Of a DNA stretch of 64,000 nucleotides, positions 53,701-64,000 are shown piece after piece; the first letter of the stretch is position 1; every line of letters begins with the position of its first letter. Made by a program: the position numbers and the translations under genes. The notes under the pieces are model-generated. The model saw nothing but the letters and a program-made list of their open reading frames with translations. It ran no database searches and was not told the origin of the DNA. The DNA comes from Anoplolepis gracilipes (Eukaryota; Arthropoda; Insecta; Hymenoptera; Formicidae): NCBI RefSeq assembly GCF_047496725.1, contig NC_132971.1, forward strand, positions 17,602,001 to 17,666,000, in the 5' to 3' direction.

Positions 53701-56700
53701 TCATAAGATATTACGATCATTTGTTAGACACACGTATCACGCAGATTGCAAAAGATAAACAATCATATTCAGGTTATATTTTAGCCCGTTTACTTTAATC
53801 GTTTGTTCCGCCGGCGGCGGTAGAATACTGAGTCATTCATCACTTGTATTTTATACTGCTTTAAAAAGCTAATGTGAACATTAAAACAAAGATTTCATAC
53901 ATAAGTTGTACAGAATTTTAGAACAAGTATTATTTTTATTTTGAAAAAAAATTTTTGTTTTAATTATTATGTACTTATAAATAGCATTTCTAAAAGCAAA
54001 AGTATAATAATTATTATTATAAAAAAATATAATAATATTAATTTTAAAATACAATAAATTCAAAATTCAATATAAAACTTTCTTCTAACTAAGATATGAC
54101 AAAAAATTTTGTTATTCAAAATTGACACAGAGTCCGCATGGCTATCACATCATCTATTGTTGAAGATTAAGGCAACGGGTCTTTATATATATGTACATAT
54201 ATGAAAAAATAAGGAATATATGTTGTACTAAAACTGTTTTACTAAAATTTTTATTTATAACTTATACACAAATTGGACTTATTGTGTTAAAATATAAACT
54301 AATAACTATTTTTCAATATAATCTTTGAGAAAATTTATACACTTGTGTTCCACTTTGGCATGAGTTTGAAAATTATTTTTCGAAAAAAAACCAGTTCGTT
54401 ATGTTAAATAAATCATTCTTAAACATTCATTCTGTACAAATATACTATATTTCATTTTACTTAAAGATCGCATTTCAAGTCAACGAGTCAGGATAGCAAC
54501 TTTGAGCAAAGGTTGAGCTCGAAATGCAAGAAGATATAGAATTGATCAAGAAGATCGACCTGAATGAGGGTTTACCTCTCGTCTTCGAGCGTATATTCAT
54601 ATCTCACAAGAGTTACTTGAACTCCTTTAACCACAACTTATTATGAGACACCAGAGTGCTATGATATCACAAGCGATTTCATAGCAGTAGGTAAACGCGA
54701 CAAGAGAGAAGAGTATCCATTCCCGATAACAATCTAGACAGTCTAGAAAATAAGAAATCAATCTATCGTTACACGCGAAAATTGGGCTAAGCGCCACTAA
54801 AAATTAGCGATTATCAGCTCTATTAATTATTTCCACGATTATAAATTCGTAAATGCGCATATCAAGGCGGCCGATATTTACCAAAATAAATCTGATAAAA
54901 CGATTTTCAATTAATTTTCAATTTCAATTAATAAATTGCGGAAAATATTTGTTTTGAATAAGCATATTACGAATTTTTAATTATGGAAGTAATTAATATA
55001 AGCTAATAATCGCTAATTTTTTGTAAAAAAATCGAGTGAAAATATTAAATGGTTAAAATAGTTATCTTTTACAATACAAAAGAGAATTATTATTAACGAC
55101 AAGTGCACAGAGCGCGTAAAATCTTATTAAAATATTTAAATTATATATTTTTTATTTATTTAAATTCAATAATTAAATTATTTAAAAAAATATTTTACTG
55201 GATATGTACTTTTTAAATAAATTCAATTTTCGATGCTGTGCACACGCCGTTTAAAATTATAAGCTAATATTACGTATTTATAAGTTGACATTACGTAATT
55301 ATACGCTGAGTTTACATATTTATAATATAAAAAGCGCGTAAAAATTATTTTATGTTATGTTAATTTTATTTTGAATAATTGTTTTTTTTTTTAAACTTTG
55401 ACATAAATTGATATCTCAGATTGGCTTAATTAATAGCTTGCTTGTTACCAAGAAGAGCTAACTGGATTAAATAAAAGCAAATTCAATTAAAAAATTGATC
55501 TCTCATATCGATGAAGAAATTTCTTGTGATAAAAATTTCAATTTTGTTTTGTAAATATGGCAGTAGAATAGTTACCACATAGTTATCAGACTAGTCGTTA
55601 AAAACGCAAAAGCTTTTGATCTAACATAATTGTTGCTCGCGTTTAATGGCGAGATAGTATTAAGTTGCACAAGGTTCTTGAAATTTTGCTTAGGCGAAAC
55701 AAATGAGAAAATGGAAAAAAGCAACAGTCTCTCCAATCTTTCCGATAACATCGTTAATGTTAATACGAAGCTTTATTGGATTTACGCGGCGTTACGTAGG
55801 TTACGAACGCGTTCACGTTACCGCATTACGTGTTTGCATTTGCACACAAATTTGATACAGCGATGTCACAGATTCCATCTTTGCATCATCCTCTACACAT
55901 ATACTGATGAAACTGCAATAGTTGTAATATACTTATCCACGCTCGACTGACACACTATAACGGAAACAAAAAAATATGATTTTGAAATTTGCCAGTTGCA
56001 CGATCAAAAACAGCAAATCAAATTCGATTCACAACAAAAATAATATTATCGAGATCCTCGTTACTCGCGATAGAATGAATTTCAGTTCTTATTCCATAAT
56101 TTTCAATAGTTGTATTCACGTACAATAAGCATTACATTCAGACCTTGTATTCCAATGAGTTTATTTATCATAACAATCGATGATAATTATCTGCAATTTA
56201 AAAAACAGCGAAAAATAAAGGAGCGAGATAGAAAATGGTATCGCAATATAAAAAAAGAATTCTTTGATGCCTTCGGTAATATTTAAAATTTATTTCTCAT
56301 TTCTTTTCAAGTCGATTCCATTTCTCATCAAAACATCGCTACTATCATTAACTTTTAAATTTTAAATGATTGAAAAAAACGTAATAAAAGATTGAAAAGA
56401 TAATAAATATGTAAAAAAAATTTCTTTGTTCTTTATTTTCTCTTTTTTCTTAATCAATTTAAAATGTATTTTGCTGTAATATTGAATATAAAAAATTATT
56501 AAAAAAATATATCACATTTAATCAATATGTTGCTAAAAGAAAGACCGATTCAAAATTTTTTTAAATACTAAATAATAAGTAAAAAAATACCATCTAAAAG
56601 AAAAAAACAGATAAAAGTTCTAAGCAATTTTCTCTGAATTTTGAGAGGATGTGTATATGTATATAAAGTGTAATAATAATTTTTACAAAACGCACATACA

Positions 56701-57704
56701 CAAAATAAATATCTACAATTGTTTTAGCTTTCATATTTTTTAAACCGTATTGTTTGCTTTATGTGATACTTATCCAGATAAATCAACATGCAGCAGATGA
56801 CATGGTTTATTACGCTTTCTCAAAGTGCTAGCAGACAAAATAAATTAGGTACTCATCCTTTGCCGACCTTTCGTATTCGAGCAGATTTGATGGGGCGGCA
56901 TCACTGTTCAATTGTGTAATCGCCATAATCGTTAAGCTAAATGATACGGTCGGAGATGACACTCAAGTCGGCCAATATGTGACTATAAGTGAGTGCCAAG
57001 AGTTTTTCTAGCGCCTATAATTTATCGCATTTACTGTCGACAATTTCTGCGGTAGACTCATACATATCGACGAAACGAGCCTTTATACGCGCTGACGTTG
57101 ATGGAAACGCTCTCTCGGTATGTCAAGCTAATCCCATTTTTGAGACTGATTTATATTAGACATAGAGATTCAATTTTGCATTTTTATGTGACATAAATCA
57201 AAAGCTAAATTTTCTAGCCGCAAGAGTTATGTATATACAAGCTTTACTTCGTAACGCAAAATATTGTTATGAAATTGGAAAACATAATTTATGGTCATGC
57301 GATATAACTTGCAAGGCTATATGAACTCTTATTTTATATTTCTGTATAAAGCTTGCATATTTTTAAAAATGTTTTCTGCATCTGTTTTTTCTTACTTTTA
57401 AATCTGTATAAAGAATCACAAAATGCTCTCGTACTATTTTTTAGAGATATTTTTATAGATACTACTTTTTTAGGAAGGTGACTATATAACACGCATAGGA
57501 ATACATATTAGAGCTATGTATAGAATGCATATAAAAATAAAAACAATGATATAAAAAAAACAATAACTGAAATAGAAATGTTTAAAGAAGAGATTCTTTC
57601 GAGAAAATAGATCTAATTTTTTATTTTTATAATAATAACATTATTTCAATATTATGTACCGCACTGTATTAATACAATTAAATTATTCTTGCATTGTATG
57701 AAAA

Positions 57705-58055
57705 CGGTCGGATAACAAAGACAGGTGTTGATTATACGTAATCTGCATGGACAACTTCAAAGTCACGGGCATGTTACAATGAAAGAGGATTAGTAACCGT
57801 GCAAGCGTTGTTCTCTTTTATCCACTGGGAGTTTGGCAGCGAATGGTTCTGTTTGCAAAAATCAGGTAATTGCGCGTAGCTCGAACTTGGAATCATTTTC
57901 AATCACATTTCATACTCTTGCTAAATCCCCAGTGAATAAAAGACAACAACGCTTGCATGATTATTAGTCCCTTCTTCTATGTAATAATACATAATCGTGA
58001 CTTCGAAGTTCCATACACAGATCACGTATAATCATGTACCTTTATTATCGGACCG
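57705..58055. repeat. ~350-bp foldback (MITE-like inverted repeat)
   Basis: Bases 57705-57832 are the approximate inverted complement of 57928-58055 (about 80% by eye, with small gaps). Well-conserved blocks include GATTATACGT, AAGTCACG and GCAAGCGTTGTT. Weaker pairing continues into the centre, leaving a loop of about 50 bases around 57860-57905. Outer ends read CGGTCSGATAA. I could not identify a clear target-site duplication or any ORF. It is most likely a MITE or foldback element; a long-hairpin RNA is possible. Confidence 0.75.
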
Positions 58056-60744
58056 CTTATAATTGAATTAGTTTGATATATAATAAAAAATAATTGATAA
58101 TAACAAAAAAGTATTTTAATGAGTGTAATAATGTAAAGAAGTAATATTATTTAAATAAAATATAATATATAAATTTTTTAATACATTAAACGTATATGTA
58201 TATAATTAATAACAAATGACAGCAAAAAACACGATTAATTATTTTATTCAATTAAATTTTTCAAATTGTGCATATATGTGGGCGCGCACGCGTGTGTATA
58301 ATAAAAAAAAATTGAATCTTTTATAGTGCATATTTATAATAGTAAATAATTTTGTGTATGTATCAAAATTTTATATTGCTTTCGAAGTTGCCTATAAAAT
58401 ATTTCTTCATAAATTTTAATTTCATATTAATAATAAATCATATATTGTTATTATCGAGACGAAATTCTTTATAAATTGTTGAAATTTTTTGATTTCACTA
58501 AAATTAGAATAATGTATTATAAATACATTTCAATTTCACACTTACATTTTTTTCTTTTTTTGTTATAGAATATTTTATAACTATAATACATGCGAGGGAT
58601 GTCGCACTTATAAATGATTAACGCACGCATCACAGGAAAATTGGTTATGCTTAGGAAATGCATAAAACTTATTGGAAATTTTATTTTCCTATTTAAAGTG
58701 GCCGTTTTCTCAATTCTGTCGCATAACTTTCCAAGTGTCATGAAATTATATGTGTTCTTGGTTAAAACTCGCGCTGACAGCATGTGCGATAACTCGCAAG
58801 TGTGACTACAATCATAACCGACCAGTCAAACCTTGGAGTATGTAGTAAACTCGGTTAGATTCTGCACGTGTCGATACGAATAAATTTCTATCGCGCGACA
58901 ATATTTGCCATCCAATTACATTGCATCATTCGTGTCTCGTGTGACAATAAGGTGAATAACAAGAGACTTCATATACGCCAAATAGTATAATTAGAAAAAT
59001 GCAAAACATTACATTTTCTTTATGCTTAATATGAAAAAATGTATACTTTAAGAATTGAGTAGAAGAAAATGTAAATAAAAAATTAAGTTTTGAATTTATT
59101 TGTAAACCGTTTCATTATTATGTATTCGTTAACTAATAACGCTAATTCTTATTAGTCTTTATTATTATAAATAATTATATTTTATTAAAACTTTCGATTT
59201 TTAAATGTATATATTTTTTTAAGAAACATTTCTTAGCTCGTAAACTAAAAATACTAAAAGTTTTTGTATTCTTAATTTGAATATTTACTATTAGTACACT
59301 AATTATATATAGCAATGCATTTTTATATTTTTATAAAATAATCAAATAGTAATATAAGAATTATTTAAATATTGCATACTTTCTTCTAGTTATAGATTTT
59401 TAATTAATTTTAAATCGAATTTTCTCTAAAATTATTTCATCTTACAAACATACTTATGTTAGAAATTTCTCAACGTCACATTTATGTCATACGATATTCA
59501 GTGTAGATAGTCGATTTTCCAAGAACATAATTTTAATCACATCGTGCGCAATTTCAAATCTATATAAATCTATTCAAATCTATTCTCATATAAAGACAAT
59601 TTTTATTTTAAAGCCGATATATCTTTGGCTTATGAAGATAGAAGGTCAATATTGGCTTTCTGACATGGCTTGCATTTAAAATAAGGTTACGTCGATAAGC
59701 TTACAGAGGGCCGTTTTGGACGCAGCCATAAACGAGAGTCTACATTACATCTTTGACAAATAACCGACTTGCAAAAAATGGATGTAAACATGTTTTTTGC
59801 GAACATGGATTCGCGCGAAATGTCGCGTAAAAATCCGATCTAATAGTTTCGAGCAAAAATCAATCGTTCATTTAACCAGACCATGATAGGTCGCAATTTG
59901 CAACAAATTTGCATTTTCGCCATTTGAATTCGATATTTCAGCGACACGATGTCAGAAATATCGTCAAGTAAGGACAAAATATCAAGCTTGAAATGGAACG
60001 AGTACTCGATAGATTTCCCTTGCGAGACTTTGTACTTTTTTGCTACGTCAAGAATTATGCTCAATTGGCTTCTTGCGGTTCTTCGTGACAGCCAGTAAAT
60101 GAGTCACGTCTCGAAAGTATTATATATTATCTTTGCGAGAAAATAACGGCTTAATATTGCCATTATCATGCGATTTTTGCAGTTCTGTATTTCAAATATA
60201 AAAACATCATTATCGAAGCGCGTACGTAATACACTTTAATCGTTGGAGTATACAAACACAGGGCGGTAATGTCGCTTTTTATCAAATCATTTGGGTAACA
60301 AAGTAACTTCGTAAGAGATATGCAATCTCCGTTCATGCAATTCGTAGTGTCAGTTACTGTACATAAATCTCTTCCGTAAAATGAGCAACGGTAGTTTGTC
60401 GCTTCATCCATCCTGACTTTAGTTGTGCAAGTTAGGCCGAGAGTTTCAGTTTGACAAATTAATAAGTCCCTCGCTAAACTTAGTACCGCGGTTCGTAAAG
60501 TGCGTTAAGTTAATGTTTCTAGATTTCGTCGCAAATGCGAGGAAATAATTTTCAACATTAAGTGGAGAAAATTACAAATAATAGAACACATATATACAAA
60601 TGTATATTAGAATTTCGAAACACGTAATTGTATACATAATTTTATTATGAATTTTATACATATACAAAAAAGTTTGTATATGTTTATATGCTTTCATTAA
60701 ATCCATCATGCATAATTTATATTTTTATAGCACAGATAAAATAC
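58056..60744. other. Probable intron; GC-richer islet near 59600-60560
   Basis: AT-rich sequence up to about 59600, then a GC-richer block to 60560 with two minus-strand open frames (59840-60064 and 60166-60411). The second is Cys-rich, but neither matches a family I know. The block ends close to the LTR-type element that starts at 60745. Confidence 0.35.
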
Positions 60745-61096
60745 TGTCGTGTCTTCCGGTTATTTCTCGGCTAATAGACAATTCCATGGCCGTTGCCATT
60801 TCTACTGTCTTCTCGAATCTCAAATCTTTAGTCTCGAGCAAACGCGATTGAGCTCGTTTGCTCGATAAGCCAAAAACTAATTGATTCCTCAAGGCCGTTT
60901 GTAAATACTGTTCAAAATTACAATTGATACTCAATTTATGTAACGCAGCCACAAATTGTTGCGCTGTCTCGCCTTCGTCCCTCTTCCTTTGGTGAAAACG
61001 ATAGTTCGCTGCAATTTCAAGTGGGTGCATAAAATTTGTGACATTTGGATTGAAAACGTTTATCGCGAAATTTCCATGTACTACTGTCTCCGTCAT
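60725..61096 (-). CDS. Truncated retrotransposon gag-domain ORF
   Basis: The 123-residue product has the layout of the gypsy-type retrotransposon gag domain: an aromatic-rich YRFHQRKRDEGET segment, AQQFVAALHKLSINCNF, then LRNQLVFGL and a terminal helix with VEMATAMEL. In the family this region builds the capsid-like particle. The usual downstream CCHC knuckle and pol are missing. About the last 20 codons come from the LTR-like terminus and flanking DNA. The ATG at 61096 lies about 150 bases after the primer-binding-like site, as expected for a gag start. It is probably not a functional protein today. Confidence 0.75.
   Translation of the reverse strand: MTETVVHGNFAINVFNPNVTNFMHPLEIAANYRFHQRKRDEGETAQQFVAALHKLSINCNFEQYLQTALRNQLVFGLSSKRAQSRLLETKDLRFEKTVEMATAMELSISREITGRHDSILSVL
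60745..60780 (-). repeat. Truncated second LTR-like terminus
   Basis: This copy of the LTR arm matches 61247-61282 through TGTCGTGTCTTCCGG, then differs by one base before TATTTCTCGGC, and the similarity fades near 60780. The gag frame reads straight into it. This suggests a deletion joined mid-gag to the last arm of the 3' LTR. Confidence 0.7.
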
Positions 61097-61225
61097 CGCG
61101 TCACGATCGTTTCTTGCTTCCTTTTTAATTTCTTGTACTTGAATTAATTAATTCACGTATGCTCGTTCCTTCACGTCCCGCGACCCTGCTCAGTGATTAA
61201 CGATTCTCGGATTCGATGGGATAAG

Positions 61226-61243
61226 ATCCCATCCTCGTCGCCA
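61226..61243 (-). other. Primer-binding-site-like sequence of the LTR element
   Basis: Two bases inside the LTR-like end, the minus strand reads TGGCGACGAGGATGGGAT. A TGG start complementary to a tRNA CCA end, at this position, is what a reverse-transcription primer site looks like. I did not assign the tRNA. Confidence 0.6.
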
Positions 61244-61246
61244 AAC

Positions 61247-61329
61247 TGTCGTGTCTTCCGGATATTTCTCGGCGGATAGAATTTTTATTTTATATTCTAT
61301 TCGCCGATAAATATCCGGAAGACACGACA
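61247..61329 (-). repeat. 83-bp palindromic LTR-like terminus
   Basis: Two 36-bp arms (61247-61282 and 61294-61329) are inverted complements with two mismatches, separated by an 11-bp AT loop. The unit starts TGTCGTGTC and ends GACACGACA, so it has TG...CA ends. LTRs normally have only a few terminal inverted bases, so a whole-length palindrome is unusual. Confidence 0.8.
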
Positions 61330-64000
61330 AATACATATGATTAGTAGTAGAATATATTATCTAATATATTCAACTATTCTAAATATATAATAGAATGGCT
61401 TAAAGAAAGAATTTTATTTAAAAACTTCTTATACTTAAGATTTTAAGGAAATCAGGATTTACTTTGAAAGCAATATAAATTCTTTATAAAACATCTCTTA
61501 AAATAAAAAATTATTATTCATACATGAATAATCTAAAAGTTATACCATAAAATAAAATTTTTAACTTGCATAATAGTGCAAAAATGATTGTAAAACTATA
61601 CAGGGAGAATATATTATAGAACATATTTTCCATAATCATAATCTAGGATTTTAAAGCGAAAAGTAAACAAGAGATTCTCTGCGGGTACTATTTGTAAGAG
61701 AGCTTTGAGATTTCACGGAAAGCTTAAATGAAAATTCCGTTTATACAAGAACTTAGACGGATTATATATATATTAAAATGTTATGTGAAATTTTAGATGT
61801 GACTTATGTGAAACAAACTCGTAACAAGATTAAGTTTATATTAAAAGATCGAGGTTACATACGTACACACACGTTAGTTGCGCGGAATGTGCAGCATTCT
61901 TCTGTCGAAATGTAATATCGTCTATTGTGCTCGCAGCTTGTACATTTTGTAATAGAACATACATGAGAAGACACACACAAATGCTTTTAATAAATATTTT
62001 TGAATGCATCCCGGTCGCTTCGTGAAATTATTAAATTTTTTTCTCTCAACATATATCACCTCTTCATTTTCCACGGAATATTAAGTAATAAATGGATATT
62101 TAATTAGCCGACGATGGCTTTTATCTAACTTATCTTTTTCTGCGCCTCGGTATGTTATGATATTGAAGGCATATCTGATGCATTCTCCGCTTCAACCGCG
62201 GCGATAAACTGAAGAGCAAGCTTTCGAGCAAACCCGAGGTCGAGAAATGAAAACAAGAACAAAGAGTTATTTTGTTCCGTTACCATTTCTGGTTATAAAT
62301 ACCAATATCGTGATTTTCTTGCGGCATAAATAAAACTTACAAAACCTAACAGCATTTATTATAATCACGAAACAAACAGATAATCGCACAATATGAGAAT
62401 TTCGCACAGTTTCACATAGTATTTTTCATATACAATCTTTATAAAAGAAGCATTAAATTCACATTTATTGGTTGTAAATATGTACCAATTTTCTGATAAA
62501 ACCATTAACTAATTGAAAAATTAAGCTGGAAAGATACCTTTTTAAATAATACATATTTGTTTTACAAATATATTTCATATAAAATTTTAAAATAAAGACT
62601 TGCGTTAAAAATTATATAGTTACAGTTATATAATTACAGATGAGAGAATCAAAGCAAAATATTATATTTTTATAATGTTTAATTATATTCAATATATGAC
62701 AACTGTTATATTTAATATATGTAAGTCAAATTATTTTGCATAACAGAAATATGATCTCATTTTTGAATATGATTTTTTATGATTTTTCAATACTATTATT
62801 ATTATATTATTTTTTTATAATAACAATAATTGTATGTGCATATGTACATACGCGCAAATTTATTGACAGAATCAAAGGATGAAAATTTCTCTGCGGCAAT
62901 GTACAAATACTAATTGCATGCGTCAAATTGCAACGATTGTTAAACATTCGCACAATTGCATGTCAGTTTTGAATTTTGCGATGTGATTGGCAAAGTTGAA
63001 GCATGTGCATCATAACGGAAAAAGCGTTAAAGGAAAACATTTCAATTTCGTTTATGAAGCGTTTCTGATTAATAAAATATGTAGCTTTCATAAAAAAAAA
63101 TTCTGACATACAACTTTTTGCTGATCGACAAAACGTAAGTTTTTATCTGTGCGAACAATCGTCGAGAAAGTTGGAACTTCTACGAGCACGTTCCTAAAAG
63201 ACAGACGTACAAACTTTATTTTCGTCAATTTTATCTATTACTTTTAGTATATACAATGGTTTTTCCAAGAGATTGAATAACTCTAGAATCTCTGGATAAT
63301 AAAAATTGTTGTTGTTAATATCAATTGTTGTTGTGCATATTGACAATCTACAGAATGTTTGAGATTTGATTTCAGAACTATTATTCATTATTTGAATTTT
63401 AGTCTATAACATAAATAAAATCTATATTTGAATTAATAATTATAAAATATATTTATAAATATTTATAAAAGTGTCACTTTTATATAAGTTTAATATAGTA
63501 GTTTTACTCACACACATGCACAGAGAAAGAGAGAGAGAGAGAGAGAGAGGGGGGGAGGGAGAGGGGGGGAGGGAGAGGGAGAGAGAGAAGAGTGCAAATT
63601 TTAATATATAAATATATGTTATTTTATATTCTGACTGTAGAGGAACTCTACAGTTTGTATCATTAATAAATTTTCGATCTGTCAAATAACATGAATATAA
63701 TCAATGGTAATTATTGAGAGATATTGAGAGATATTTATTTACTTTCATATTGGGCGTAAATTGTGTGAAAATAAAACAAAGTATGATCAAACAATCGAAG
63801 AAAATTAAACTTTTGTGTGCTACATCCATTCGATATGTTTGGATAGAAAGCTTATAAAGGTATTATATTGCATATTGCTCTACGCTTTGATGTTGCTTAT
63901 TTATTTGCAAATAATTTGCCAGAATAATTTTTAATGTATGTACATTATATAATGTGTAACACAGTATGAGAATATTCTTGTATGCATTAACGTATAATTT
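61330..64000. other. AT-rich non-coding sequence to window end
   Basis: After the AATAC duplication that flanks the LTR-type element, the sequence is AT-rich with modestly GC-richer patches at about 62100-62300 and 62880-63190 and a GA/G-rich tract at 63521-63590. No gene-like feature was found. Confidence 0.5.
63521..63590. repeat. (GA)n with G-rich blocks
   Basis: A pure GA run followed by alternating GGGGG and GAGGGAG blocks; a purine-only strand for about 70 bp. Confidence 0.95.

Larger units (their letters stand above)
49831..57704. other. Probable intron, AT-rich with GC-richer islets
   Basis: GC-richer patches occur at about 51640-52240, 52700-53200, 54470-54800 and 56780-57130. A CT run lies at 50521-50545 and a GA run at 50751-50781. 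A 40-codon frame beginning at 54524 has a plausible amino-acid composition but no family match. No other gene-like feature was seen. Confidence 0.4.
60745..61329 (-). mobile_element. Short LTR-type retroelement remnant (gypsy-like, TRIM-like)
   Basis: This 585-bp insertion is flanked by a perfect 5-bp direct repeat, AATAC, at 60740-60744 and 61330-61334. Reading on the minus strand, it starts with an 83-bp LTR-like end (61329-61247), then GT, then a TGG-initial primer-binding-site-like stretch (61243-61226), a short leader, and a gag-type ORF from 61096. It finishes in a ~35-bp copy of the LTR's terminal arm (60780-60745). Both outer ends read TGTCGTGTCTTCCGG inward. There is no pol, no zinc knuckle and no visible polypurine tract, so it is non-autonomous or internally deleted. 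The 5-bp duplication and the TG...CA ends fit LTR integration. A TIR transposon is less likely given the gag ORF and primer site. Confidence 0.8.

Overview
This window looks like AT-rich nuclear DNA from an insect, most likely a hymenopteran and plausibly an ant. The evidence is a dopamine D2-like receptor exon with a eukaryotic splice donor, long AT-rich non-coding stretches broken by GC-richer islets, very many (CT)n/(GA)n, (AT)n and (TG)n microsatellites, and a remnant of a Ty3/gypsy-type retroelement. There are no bacterial-style operons, and I recognised no rRNA, tRNA or CRISPR array.

The only host gene I can identify confidently is the first coding exon of the D2-like dopamine receptor (Dop2R, called Dop3/D2R in other insects) at 30444-31181 on the + strand. 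It encodes a long Ser-rich, N-glycosylatable extracellular tail, TM1 and most of TM2, and ends in phase 0 at a GTAAGT donor. An in-frame TGA 21 bases before the ATG, and a good splice acceptor at 30079-30080, suggest an exon that starts in 5' UTR at about 30081. I found no later exon encoding TM3-TM7 in the remaining 33 kb, so the next intron probably runs past the window end. A GC- and CpG-rich block at about 15000-17110, ending in a GTAAGT donor at 17105, is the best candidate for promoter plus non-coding first exon. That link is inference.

Layout: 1-15000 is AT-rich flank with islets of unknown role, a TIR-bounded repeat (9342-9902) and microsatellites. 15000-17104 is the CpG-rich candidate promoter. 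17105-30080 is the putative first intron, with a foldback repeat at 18501-18763 and a 143-bp CT tract. 30081-31181 is the receptor exon. 31182-64000 is probably intronic and carries a compound inverted/tandem repeat (37741-38415), a two-copy tandem duplication (about 49400-49830), a ~350-bp foldback (57705-58055) and a 585-bp LTR-type element (60745-61329).

The most distinctive structure is that last element. On the minus strand it has an 83-bp LTR-like end that is itself a near-perfect palindrome, a TGG-initial primer-binding-site-like stretch, a gag-domain ORF, a truncated second LTR-like end, and a perfect 5-bp target-site duplication (AATAC).
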